A stretch of 64,000 bases of DNA, from positions 1 through 64,000 of the forward strand of contig NZ_JAOAUU010000005.1 in assembly GCF_030157465.1 (NCBI RefSeq), written 5' to 3'. This DNA is from Zoogloea sp. Its GTDB lineage: Bacteria > Pseudomonadota > Gammaproteobacteria > Burkholderiales > Rhodocyclaceae. Below, piece after piece: positions 27,789-35,472 of the stretch; position 1 is the stretch's first letter; each line of letters starts with the position of its first letter. The notes under the pieces were generated by a model. The model was not told where the DNA came from. It made no database searches and worked only from the letters and a program-made list of their open reading frames with translations. A program made the translations under genes and the position numbers.

Positions 27789-29129
27789 ATGCGCCGCCCA
27801 AGCCACGCCACCGACGACTCGCCCAGCCGCCGCGATCTCCTGCAGCTCGCCCTGCCGGCGCTGATCGTCGTGATTGCCGCCTTTTTGCTAGCGTGGCAGT
27901 TCGTGCGCCCGGCGCCGCCCAAGAAAATCGTGATGAGCACGGGTGCCGCCGGCGGTGCTTACCATTATTTTGGCGAGCGCTACCGCGAAAAACTCGCCCA
28001 GGAAGGCATCGAAGTGGAGCTGCGGCCGTCAACAGGCGCCGTCGAAAACCTGCTCCGCCTCAAGACCGACGACAGCGTGGACATCGGCTTCATTCAGGGC
28101 GGCATTGCCAACGAGCCGGAATCGGAAGACCTCGCCACCCTCGGCAGCATGTATCTCGAACCCGTGTGGGTGTTCTACCGGGGCAAGACGCAATTCGATC
28201 GCCTCGACCAGCTCAAGGGCCTGAAAATCGCCGTCGGCCAGCCCGGCAGCGGCGCCCAGCTTTTTGCGCTGCAACTGCTCGCCGCCAACGGCGTGGCCAC
28301 CGATGATCCCCGCCTCGTCACCCTCGGCGGCATGACGGCCGTCGACGCCCTCAAGCGCGGCGACGTGGACGCCTTCTTCGTGGTGGGCGCACCGCAGGCA
28401 CCGGTGGTCGATGCCCTGCTTCACACCGACGGCATCAGCCTGCTCAACTTTGCCCAGGCGGACGGCTACGTGCGCCACTTTCCGCATCTGCTCAAGATCA
28501 CCCTGCCCCGCGGCGCCATCGACATCCGGGGCGACCAGCCGCCCCGCGACATCCAGCTCCTCGCCGCCACCGCCAACCTGGTCGTCAAGGCCGACATCCA
28601 CCCGGCGATCGTCACCCTGCTGCTCAAGCACGCCCGCGAAATCCACAGCGCGCCCGGCCTGCTGCAGGCCGCCAATGCCTTCCCCACGCCCCAGGATCAC
28701 GCCCTGCCGCTGCACACCATGGCCCGGCGCTTCTACGACAGCGGCCCACCCCTGCTGCAGCGCTACCTGCCCTTCTGGCTCGCGGTGCTGATCGACCGCC
28801 TGTTCATCATGATCCTGCCGCTCATCGCGGTGGTCATTCCGCTCTCCAAGGTGCTGCCGGCGGCGTACAACTGGCGCATGCGATCACGGGTTTATCGCTG
28901 GTATGGCGAACTGAAATTTCTCGAAGCGGAAGTCGACGCCAGCGATGACACCGGCAACAATGCACAACACATTGCCGCCTTCATCGCCCGCCTCGACCGC
29001 ATCGAGCAACGCGCCACCCACCGCAAGCTGCCGCTTGCCTTCAGCAACGAGCTCTACACCCTGCGCGAACACATTGCCCTCGTCCGTCGCCGTCTGCTCC
29101 GCCTTGCGGAAACCGTCACAAAACCCTGA
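27789..29129 (+). CDS. Membrane-anchored TAXI-family solute-binding protein without TRAP permease
   Basis: 446 residues. A single N-terminal membrane anchor or uncleaved signal (about 19-39) leads to the TAXI-family ligand-binding fold (KKIVMSTGAAGGAYHYFG, VGQPGSGAQLFALQLL, GDVDAFFVVGAPQAP). Unusually for a free binding protein, a second hydrophobic span (about 325-352) and a basic, coiled C-terminal cytoplasmic region of about 95 residues follow. No TRAP permease (DctQM fusion) gene lies nearby. It may act as a membrane sensor or docking protein rather than a transporter subunit. No clear Shine-Dalgarno precedes the ATG, but no other start exists before the conserved region. Confidence 0.82.
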   Translation: MRRPSHATDDSPSRRDLLQLALPALIVVIAAFLLAWQFVRPAPPKKIVMSTGAAGGAYHYFGERYREKLAQEGIEVELRPSTGAVENLLRLKTDDSVDIGFIQGGIANEPESEDLATLGSMYLEPVWVFYRGKTQFDRLDQLKGLKIAVGQPGSGAQLFALQLLAANGVATDDPRLVTLGGMTAVDALKRGDVDAFFVVGAPQAPVVDALLHTDGISLLNFAQADGYVRHFPHLLKITLPRGAIDIRGDQPPRDIQLLAATANLVVKADIHPAIVTLLLKHAREIHSAPGLLQAANAFPTPQDHALPLHTMARRFYDSGPPLLQRYLPFWLAVLIDRLFIMILPLIAVVIPLSKVLPAAYNWRMRSRVYRWYGELKFLEAEVDASDDTGNNAQHIAAFIARLDRIEQRATHRKLPLAFSNELYTLREHIALVRRRLLRLAETVTKP

Positions 29130-29195
29130 CCACCCAGTTGATACATTGAGATTGCGCGTGTTTCCCGACACGGGCAGTCGTTTCCGAGCCCCGCC

Positions 29196-29804
29196 ATGAG
29201 CCCCCATCTCGACCTCACCGCCCCCTACGCCCCGCTCGTTCGCCGCATCGAATCCGAAGGCAGCGTCGACGGCCAGATCCTGCGCATCGACCACTTTCTC
29301 AACCACCGCATCGAGCCCGGCTTCATCTTCGAGCTGGCCCACGAGCTGGCCCGCCGGCTGTCGTTCTTCCAGCCCAACATCATCCTCACCGCCGAAGCCA
29401 GCGGCATCGCCCCTGCGCTGATCGTGGCCCAGACCCTCAACGTGCCGATGGTCTATGCCAAAAAGTACTCCACGCAGGTCGAGGCGCCGGCCCTCTCCCG
29501 CGAGATCCACTCGCCCACCAAGGGCGACAACACCCGGCTGGTCATCTCCAGGCGCTACATCAAACCCGGCCAGCGGATCGTCATCGTGGATGACTTCCTC
29601 GCCAACGGCCGCACCGCCGCCGCGCTGATCGACATGGCCCGCGAAGCCGGCGCCGACGTGCTGGGCGCCGGCTTCGTCGTCGAAAAACGCTTCAAGCACG
29701 GCCGCGAATACATCGAGTCGCTGCACGTACCGGTATCCAGCCTGGCCCAGGTCGAGCACCTGAAAAACGGCCGGGCGATCCTCACCCAGCCGCGGAAAGA
29801 ATAA
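29196..29804 (+). CDS. xpt: Xanthine phosphoribosyltransferase
   Basis: 202-residue type I phosphoribosyltransferase converting xanthine and PRPP to XMP in purine salvage. It follows B. subtilis Xpt closely: LRIDHFLNHRIEP, ILTAEASGIAPALIVA, KYSTQ, and the PRPP-binding loop IVDDFLANGRTAAAL. Length is near the usual 190-195. The upstream 66 bp carry no purine-riboswitch-like fold. It ends 6 bp from the end of the convergent hydratase-like gene. Confidence 0.9.
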   Translation: MSPHLDLTAPYAPLVRRIESEGSVDGQILRIDHFLNHRIEPGFIFELAHELARRLSFFQPNIILTAEASGIAPALIVAQTLNVPMVYAKKYSTQVEAPALSREIHSPTKGDNTRLVISRRYIKPGQRIVIVDDFLANGRTAAALIDMAREAGADVLGAGFVVEKRFKHGREYIESLHVPVSSLAQVEHLKNGRAILTQPRKE

Positions 29805-29810
29805 GGCGGG

Positions 29811-30671
29811 CTATTTGAACTTCACGACCACTTGCGGATTGCCCGGCAGGCCTTCGTAGCGCGCCGTTACCACCAAGCCCGGCTTCGGCGGCGTGAGCTT
29901 GGTGAATGAACCCAGCGACAGCAGGTCACCACGCTTGAGCGGCGTGCCGGCCCTGGCCAGATCCTGCGCCAGCCAGATTGCCGCGTTGAGCGGATTGCCC
30001 AGGGTTGCGCTGCCCTTGCCCGAATCGATCACGGCGCCGGCGCCGTCGGTGAGGCTTACCGTCATCAAGGCAAGCGCCTCGGCCAGCGCCTTGTCGTGCT
30101 TCGCGACAACGGGCTTGCCCAGCACGCCCAGGCGGGCGCCGACGTTGATCATCGCCAGCATCGGGCCGCCGAGTTTCGACGGATCGCCGACCATCAGATC
30201 AGGCAGCTCGATGAAAGGCCGAACCGCCTTGATGTGGCGCAGTGCCTCCCCGGGCGTGGCGGCCTTGGCGAGGCCCACCGGATTGCCCACTTCCACCACC
30301 AGATCCGCCTCGAAAACCGGCCGCGCGCCAAAGGCCGCCGGCACTTCCGCGCCGTCCTCGACGATCATCGACTTGAACAGCGTGCCGCGCAGCGGCGCGT
30401 TGTAATTGAAACGTTTCTGCACCACCGGGTTGGTCAGCCCGGCCTTGTAGCCAACCGGCTCGCCGTAAGCCTGGGCAAGGTAGCGCACCACCTTGCCCTG
30501 CCCGCACAGGCCGTCTTCCATGCTCATCTCGCCGGCAGGCGCGGTAACAGGCTGGCGGGCGACGATGGCGGCGGCAACCGTAGCAGCTTCCAGATCTGTC
30601 GGACAGGCGGCGTGAGCCCCCAGAGGCAGTGCAGCCAAACCCAGGGCAAGGGCGGCGAGGGAAGTTTTCAT
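29811..30671 (-). CDS. Exported 2-keto-4-pentenoate hydratase-like protein
   Basis: 286 residues from the ATG at 30671. The first 21 residues are a clear Sec signal peptide (basic start, leucine/alanine core, ending GAHA), so the product should be periplasmic. The rest follows the MhpD/FAH-type hydratase-decarboxylase fold: VGYKAGLTNPVVQKRF, LRGTLFKSM, the metal-site region FEADLVVEVG and the end LSLGSFTKLTPPKPG. Cytoplasmic relatives hydrate 2-oxopent-4-enoate in meta-cleavage pathways. The acid pattern E-x-D replaces the usual E-x-E, still compatible with metal binding. No aromatic-degradation genes adjoin it. Substrate unknown. Confidence 0.78.
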   Translation of the reverse strand: MKTSLAALALGLAALPLGAHAACPTDLEAATVAAAIVARQPVTAPAGEMSMEDGLCGQGKVVRYLAQAYGEPVGYKAGLTNPVVQKRFNYNAPLRGTLFKSMIVEDGAEVPAAFGARPVFEADLVVEVGNPVGLAKAATPGEALRHIKAVRPFIELPDLMVGDPSKLGGPMLAMINVGARLGVLGKPVVAKHDKALAEALALMTVSLTDGAGAVIDSGKGSATLGNPLNAAIWLAQDLARAGTPLKRGDLLSLGSFTKLTPPKPGLVVTARYEGLPGNPQVVVKFK

Positions 30672-30787
30672 CGGTGGCGTCTCCTGAAAAATGAACGAAA
30701 AAAATGACATTCAACACATTCTGATCGACTGGCGACGCGCGCGAAAGCCGCTTCCACGGTAGCGGAACCCGACATCCGCGCAATGTT

Positions 30788-30817
30788 GTCGGGTTACGCC
30801 CTGCGGGCTAACCCGAC
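30788..30817. repeat. REP-like palindromic intergenic element
   Basis: Arms GTCGGGTTA (30788-30796) and TAACCCGAC (30809-30817) with an inner GCCC/GGGC pairing, followed by CTACG. A partial copy (GGAACCCGACATCCGCG) lies just to the left around 30759-30776. The sequence matches a palindromic intergenic repeat I remember from many proteobacterial genomes. Only one full copy is in this window, so repetition is not demonstrated here. Confidence 0.6.
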
Positions 30818-30844
30818 CTACGCTGAACGGCCGGTGATTCCCGC

Positions 30845-31813
30845 TTACGGGTTCCGGCATTCCCCGATCTTCCGCTGCCCGCGCTTGCCGCAAGGCGTGA
30901 GCGCGCCCGGCACCGGCGAGGGGGTTCCGCCCTCATCGAGCTGGGCGAGCCGGGTATCCCAGGCGGCGAGGCCGCGCTTGTCGAGATCGAGACGAAGCAG
31001 CCAGCCCTGGCGGGCTTCGGGGGCGTCGAAGCCGTCGAAGACGAAGTTGCCGAGGCTGTAGACGATCAGCCGGCCGCGGTAGATCTCGGCGTTTTGCACC
31101 ACGTGGGGATGGCCGCCGACGACCACGTCGGCGCCGGCGTCGATCATTTGCCGGGCCAGTTCGCGCTGGCGCAGGCTGGGCGCTTCATCGTATTCCCAGC
31201 CCCAGTGCATGAAGGGGATCACGATGTGGGCGCCGGCACGGCGGGCCGCGCGGATGTCGGCGATCACCTGCGCGTCTTCGCTCCAGGCTATGCCGGGGTG
31301 GGCGGCGCCGGCTTCGAAGGAGCGCGGCTTGAATTCGTTGTAGCCGAGCACGGCGATGCGCAGGCCTTTGCGCTCGATCCACAGGGGCGCGTGGGCTTCG
31401 GCGAGGTTACTACCACCGCCGAAGTGGCCGATGCCGGCGCTGTCGAGGTGGGCGATGGTATCGAGGAAGGCGTCCTTGCCGAAGTCGCCGGAGTGGTTGT
31501 TGGCCACGCCTACCGCATCGAAACGCCCCTTGAGCACGGCAGTCACGCGGGGATCGGCGCGAAAGGTGTAGCGCTTGTTGGGCAGTGCGGTGCCGCCCGA
31601 CGACACGGCGCATTCGAGGTTGGCGATGCGGTAATCGGCATCGGCCAGCACTTGGGCAAAGGGCGCCAGCGGATCGCCTCCGGCTGCGATGAGCTGGCCG
31701 GGGCCGTCGGCGAGCATGACGTCGCCGGCGAAGACGAGGCGCACCGTTTCGGCACGCACGCTGCCGGCAAGCATCAACAGCCCGATCAGCACAATCTGAT
31801 AAATCCGTTTCAT
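30845..31813 (-). CDS. CapA-family (PGA_cap) metallophosphatase-like exported protein
   Basis: 322 residues with a signal peptide (1-21, ending SVRA). The body is a CapA/PgsA-type calcineurin-like fold: VFAGDVMLADGPG near the N-terminus, NLECAVSSGG, VANNHSGDFG, FMHWGWEY and GGHPHVVQ, which together supply the expected Asp/Asn/His metal ligands. In Bacillus the family takes part in poly-gamma-glutamate export; in Gram-negatives the role is usually unknown. Its start overlaps the stop of a small exported protein gene by 4 bp (ATGA), so the two probably function together in the periplasm. Confidence 0.87.
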   Translation of the reverse strand: MKRIYQIVLIGLLMLAGSVRAETVRLVFAGDVMLADGPGQLIAAGGDPLAPFAQVLADADYRIANLECAVSSGGTALPNKRYTFRADPRVTAVLKGRFDAVGVANNHSGDFGKDAFLDTIAHLDSAGIGHFGGGSNLAEAHAPLWIERKGLRIAVLGYNEFKPRSFEAGAAHPGIAWSEDAQVIADIRAARRAGAHIVIPFMHWGWEYDEAPSLRQRELARQMIDAGADVVVGGHPHVVQNAEIYRGRLIVYSLGNFVFDGFDAPEARQGWLLRLDLDKRGLAAWDTRLAQLDEGGTPSPVPGALTPCGKRGQRKIGECRNP

Positions 31814-32220
31814 CGCGCGCGCTCCTTCACCGCTTCACACCAGTATTCCAGCTCACCGTCGAAGGCCGGCTCGAAGACACGCTGCAGGCCGGTAAAGCCG
31901 TGCCGCGCGTGGCGCCCCGGCAGCGGTGGCGGCCACGGGTAGCGGGCCTGGTGGATCATCACCGGGCCGCTCTGCGTGTCGGCTGCCGGCGCATAGGTGG
32001 CGATGCTCACGCCGGCGATGTCGGCCGGCTGGTCCTGAACGCTCAGCTTGAACAAAAAGGTGTCGCCGATAGCGTTATGCACATCGGTATACAACGATTT
32101 GGCCGGGCGGGCGACGATGACACGGGTCTCGCCTTCGTTGCTGACATAACAGTCGATGCGATGACCGGCCAGCGCGGCAGCAGGCAGCATGGCGAGAACG
32201 AGCAACAGGGAGCGGGTCAT
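31810..32220 (-). CDS. Small exported protein of unknown function
   Basis: 136 residues: a signal peptide (MTRSLLLVLAMLPAAALA), then a 118-residue mature domain with two cysteines (residues about 24 and 128) placed to form one disulfide. I do not recognise a family; some beta-rich blocks (ETRVIVARPAKSLY, GDTFLFKLSVQDQ) suggest a small beta-sandwich. No Shine-Dalgarno is obvious. It is translationally coupled to the downstream CapA-like enzyme and could be its accessory protein. Confidence 0.65.
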   Translation of the reverse strand: MTRSLLLVLAMLPAAALAGHRIDCYVSNEGETRVIVARPAKSLYTDVHNAIGDTFLFKLSVQDQPADIAGVSIATYAPAADTQSGPVMIHQARYPWPPPLPGRHARHGFTGLQRVFEPAFDGELEYWCEAVKERAR

Positions 32221-32243
32221 GATGGGGGCGGTCAGGCGTAAAA

Positions 32244-32269
32244 AAGCCGACCGGATGAGCGGTCGGCTT
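32244..32269 (-). terminator. Terminator of prpE
   Basis: AAGCCGACCG (32244-32253) and CGGTCGGCTT (32260-32269) form a 10-bp stem with a 6-nt loop. On the minus strand it runs into a T-rich tail, 37 bp beyond the prpE stop. Confidence 0.85.
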
Positions 32270-32305
32270 GAGGTTTGCTTCGGATAAATTCCGGTGACCG
32301 GCAGG

Positions 32306-34198
32306 TCAGGCGGTTAGCGCGGCCTTGATCTGTTCCAGCGTGGAAGGATCGTCGATGGTGGTGAGATCACCCGGATCACGGCCTTCGGCCAGCGCCTGGA
32401 TCGAGCGGCGCAGCATCTTGCCGGAGCGCGTCTTGGGCAGGCCGGAGATGAAGTGCACGCGGGCCGGACGCGCAATGGCGCCCAGGCTGCCGTCGACCAA
32501 TTTCATCACGGCTTTTTCAAGGGCGGCGATCTTTTCGGGGGTATCGACGGAGGCCGGATCCTTCACCACCGCGAAGGCCATGGGCATCTGGCCCTTGAGC
32601 GCATCGGCCACGCCAACCACCGCCACTTCGGCGATCGCCGGGTGGGACTGCACGGCTTCCTCGATCTCGCGGGTGCCCAGTCGATGACCGGCTACGTTGA
32701 TCACGTCGTCGGTACGGCCGAGGATCTTGTAGTAGCCGGCGTCGTCCTTGATGCCCCAGTCGAAGCTGGAATACACCTGCGGTTCCTGGAAGAGCGTGAA
32801 GTAGGTGGATACGAAGCGCTTGTCGTCGCCCCAGATGGTGGACAGGCAGCCGGGCGGCAGCGGCGGCACGACGCCGACGATGCCCTTTTCGTTGGCACCG
32901 CACTCGCTGCCATCGTCGCGGAACAGGCGCACGTCGAAGCCATACGCCGGAAAGCCCGGCGAGCCGAGTTGCACGGGGTTGTTTTCAACGCCGGGCATCA
33001 GCGACAACATGGCCCAGCCGGTTTCGGTCTGCCAGTAGTGGTCGATGACCGGGATGCCCAGCTCGTCCATCATCCACTTGTGGGAGGTTTCGTCCATCGG
33101 CTCGCCGGCGCAGTAAAGCGCGCGCAGCTTCGAAAGATCGTATTTCTTGAGGAAGGCCGGATCCTGCTTCTTGAGCACGCGGATGGCGGTCGGCGCGCTG
33201 AACATCACGGTGACTTCCTGGTCCTGGCAGATCTTCCACCAGATGCCGGCGTCGGGGCGCAGCGGGGTGCCTTCGTACATCACGGTGGCCATGCCGGCAA
33301 TCAGCGGGCCGTAGATGATGTAGCTGTGGCCCACCACCCAGCCGATGTCCGACGTGGAGAAGAAGGTTTCGCCCGCATTGCCGCAGTAGATGTGCTTCAT
33401 GGACGCCGCCAGCGCCACGGCATAGCCGCCGGTGTCGCGCTGCACGCCCTTGGGCTTGCCGGTGGTGCCGGAGGTGTACAGGATGTAACTGGGGTCGGAC
33501 GATTCGAGCCAGGTAACAGGCACCTGGGCGTCGATGTGTTTGGCGCGCAGGGTGGCGTAATCCTCGTCGCGGCCGGCCACGACGGCCATGTCCTTGTCGA
33601 GGCCGCGATTGACCATCAAGACCTTGGCGGGCTTGTGTTCGGCCAGGCCGATTGCCTCGTCGAGCAGATGTTTGTAGGGCACCGGACGGCCGCCGCGCAT
33701 GCCGGCGTCGGCCGAGACGATGACCGTGGGCTTGGCGTCATCGATGCGGGTGGCCAGCGAGCCGGAGGCAAAGCCGCCGAACACCACCGAGTGGATCGCG
33801 CCGATGCGGGCGGAGGCCAGCATCGCAAAGGCGGCCTCAGCGATCATCGGCATGTAGATCAGGACGCGATCGCCCTTTTTAACCCCAAGATCCTGGAAGA
33901 TGGCCGCCATGCGCATGACTTCGGCGCGCAACTCGGCGAAGGAGTAGATCTTTTCTTCGTTGGTTTCGGTGGAGATGTAGACCAGCGCCTTGCGGTCGGG
34001 GTGGGCCTCGGCGTGCCGGTCGACCGCGTTGTAGCAGAGATTGGTTTCGCCGCCGACGAACCATTTGACAAAGGGCGGATTGGAGAAGTCGTAAATCTGC
34101 GCGGGTTGCTTGTTCCAGTGGATCAGCTCGGCCTGCTCACCCCAGAAGCCGTTGCGGTCCTCGATGGAGCGCTTGTGAAATTCCTTGTATGACGCCAT
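32306..34198 (-). CDS. prpE: Propionate-CoA ligase
   Basis: 630-residue acyl-CoA synthetase of the acetyl/propionyl-CoA synthetase group. It activates propionate, and in relatives acrylate, via the acyl-adenylate. The AMP-binding motif YILYTSGTTGKPKGV, the hinge region ILGRTDDVINVAGHRLGTREIEEA, and the acetylatable C-terminal lysine in LPKTRSGKMLRR are all present. The N-terminus (YKEFHKRSIEDRNGFWGEQA) and overall pattern favour PrpE over Acs. ATG 34198 is preceded by GGAGAGGAAG. It is followed by a terminator. The acuI gene two positions upstream on the same strand supports a propionate/acrylate role. Confidence 0.88.
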   Translation of the reverse strand: MASYKEFHKRSIEDRNGFWGEQAELIHWNKQPAQIYDFSNPPFVKWFVGGETNLCYNAVDRHAEAHPDRKALVYISTETNEEKIYSFAELRAEVMRMAAIFQDLGVKKGDRVLIYMPMIAEAAFAMLASARIGAIHSVVFGGFASGSLATRIDDAKPTVIVSADAGMRGGRPVPYKHLLDEAIGLAEHKPAKVLMVNRGLDKDMAVVAGRDEDYATLRAKHIDAQVPVTWLESSDPSYILYTSGTTGKPKGVQRDTGGYAVALAASMKHIYCGNAGETFFSTSDIGWVVGHSYIIYGPLIAGMATVMYEGTPLRPDAGIWWKICQDQEVTVMFSAPTAIRVLKKQDPAFLKKYDLSKLRALYCAGEPMDETSHKWMMDELGIPVIDHYWQTETGWAMLSLMPGVENNPVQLGSPGFPAYGFDVRLFRDDGSECGANEKGIVGVVPPLPPGCLSTIWGDDKRFVSTYFTLFQEPQVYSSFDWGIKDDAGYYKILGRTDDVINVAGHRLGTREIEEAVQSHPAIAEVAVVGVADALKGQMPMAFAVVKDPASVDTPEKIAALEKAVMKLVDGSLGAIARPARVHFISGLPKTRSGKMLRRSIQALAEGRDPGDLTTIDDPSTLEQIKAALTA

Positions 34199-34264
34199 GT
34201 CTTCCTCTCCCATTTTTGAATGTCAAACCACTTTCGGTGATGGCGAGGCGTCATGGCGCCCGCT

Positions 34265-35446
34265 CTATTCGTTTTTGTGCACTGCAGTCACCAAACCGGT
34301 TTCAACGATGCGTGCGAGGGCGGCAAGCGGCAGGCCGGAATGGTATTCGGATTCTATCAACTCCAGCAGTGGCAGGAGGGTTCGGATCGCATCCGGGAGT
34401 TGCTTGCGCAGGCCGGCATCGGCGCCGGCGGCGCGCAGTTGCTGCAGGATCTGGTCAATGCTGACCGCGGCCCGCGCCGGCTGGGGCAGCATCTCCGGCG
34501 TCAGTTCGCCGTGATCGCCGATGACCCGGCTTCCACCGGCGGCCTGCCCCGCCGCCAGGCGCTGGATGGCGATGCCGATCAGCTCGCTGACCGTTTGCAT
34601 GCGGCCGGCCTCGGAGGTGGCAAGGCCGATGGTCAGGCGGATGCGGATTCGCTCCTCGCGATAGGTCATCACGATCTGGTCGATGGCTCCGCACAGGCGC
34701 ATCGCAAAGGTGCCTGCGCCGCTCATGCTGGTACTGGGCGACACCACCGCGAAACGCCCGGTGTTGAGCTCGGCCACCGTGTCTTCCTTGCGAAGACGGG
34801 TGGACAGGATCTTGGACAGCTTGCGATTGACCAGCTGGGCCACGTGGGCACCATAGCGGGCAACGAGGGTGTCGAACTGGTCGATGTCGATGACCATCAC
34901 CGACAGCTCGCCGTTGTGGCGCCGGGCGAGGGAGAGTTCCTGGCTGGCGTGGTAGTGCAGGTAGGACTGGGTGGCGAGGCCCGAGGTCGGGTCGACCGGG
35001 CTGGCGGTGGCGAGCGCCGCGCGGCTCTCCTCCAGGTCGCGCTGGGTGCGGGCAAGCTGGGTGAGCGCCTCGAGACGGGCCAGCAGTTCGACGTTGCCGA
35101 TGCTCTTGGAGATGAAGTCCGTGGCCCCGGCGCTCTTGGCCTTGATCCGGACTTCCGGCTCGTCGTCACCGGATATCACCACCACCGGCAAGGTGCTGAT
35201 GCGTGACAGCCGGGAGCTGCGAATCCGCTCCAGCAGCCCGTAGCCGTCGAGCTTGGGCATGCCGATATCGGTGATCACGGCCTGGATGGTGGGGTCGACC
35301 AGCAGGGTTTGCCAGCCGGCCTCGCCATCGGCCTCTTCGCGAACCTCGAAGCGGCCCCGCACATGCCGGATGATGGAAGCCCGCACCATCCGGGAATCGT
35401 CGATGATCAGTACTCGGGGAAGGGTCTGATCGCTTTCATCACTCAT
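34265..35446 (-). CDS. Response regulator with a degenerate GGDEF domain
   Basis: 393 residues. Residues 11-128 are a complete receiver (DD at 16-17, phospho-acceptor Asp60 in ITDIGMP, SGDD, and Lys114 in FISKSIG). Residues about 150-315 are a GGDEF-type fold in which the signature reads NTGRF at 228-232 instead of GGDEF, so diguanylate cyclase activity is very unlikely. The RxxD inhibitory-site motif (RKED, 219-222) five residues ahead is retained, so it could still bind c-di-GMP. The C-terminal 75 residues are helical and unassigned. It lies between acuI and prpE with 26-bp and 66-bp gaps, possibly in one transcript. Confidence 0.85.
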   Translation of the reverse strand: MSDESDQTLPRVLIIDDSRMVRASIIRHVRGRFEVREEADGEAGWQTLLVDPTIQAVITDIGMPKLDGYGLLERIRSSRLSRISTLPVVVISGDDEPEVRIKAKSAGATDFISKSIGNVELLARLEALTQLARTQRDLEESRAALATASPVDPTSGLATQSYLHYHASQELSLARRHNGELSVMVIDIDQFDTLVARYGAHVAQLVNRKLSKILSTRLRKEDTVAELNTGRFAVVSPSTSMSGAGTFAMRLCGAIDQIVMTYREERIRIRLTIGLATSEAGRMQTVSELIGIAIQRLAAGQAAGGSRVIGDHGELTPEMLPQPARAAVSIDQILQQLRAAGADAGLRKQLPDAIRTLLPLLELIESEYHSGLPLAALARIVETGLVTAVHKNE

Positions 35447-35472
35447 GCTGGGGCTCGCTGTAGGGAACGTTC

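Noticed and set aside
29130-29195. Purine riboswitch upstream of xpt
   Set aside because: Only 66 bp of spacer, with no conserved junction sequences or three-way junction pattern.
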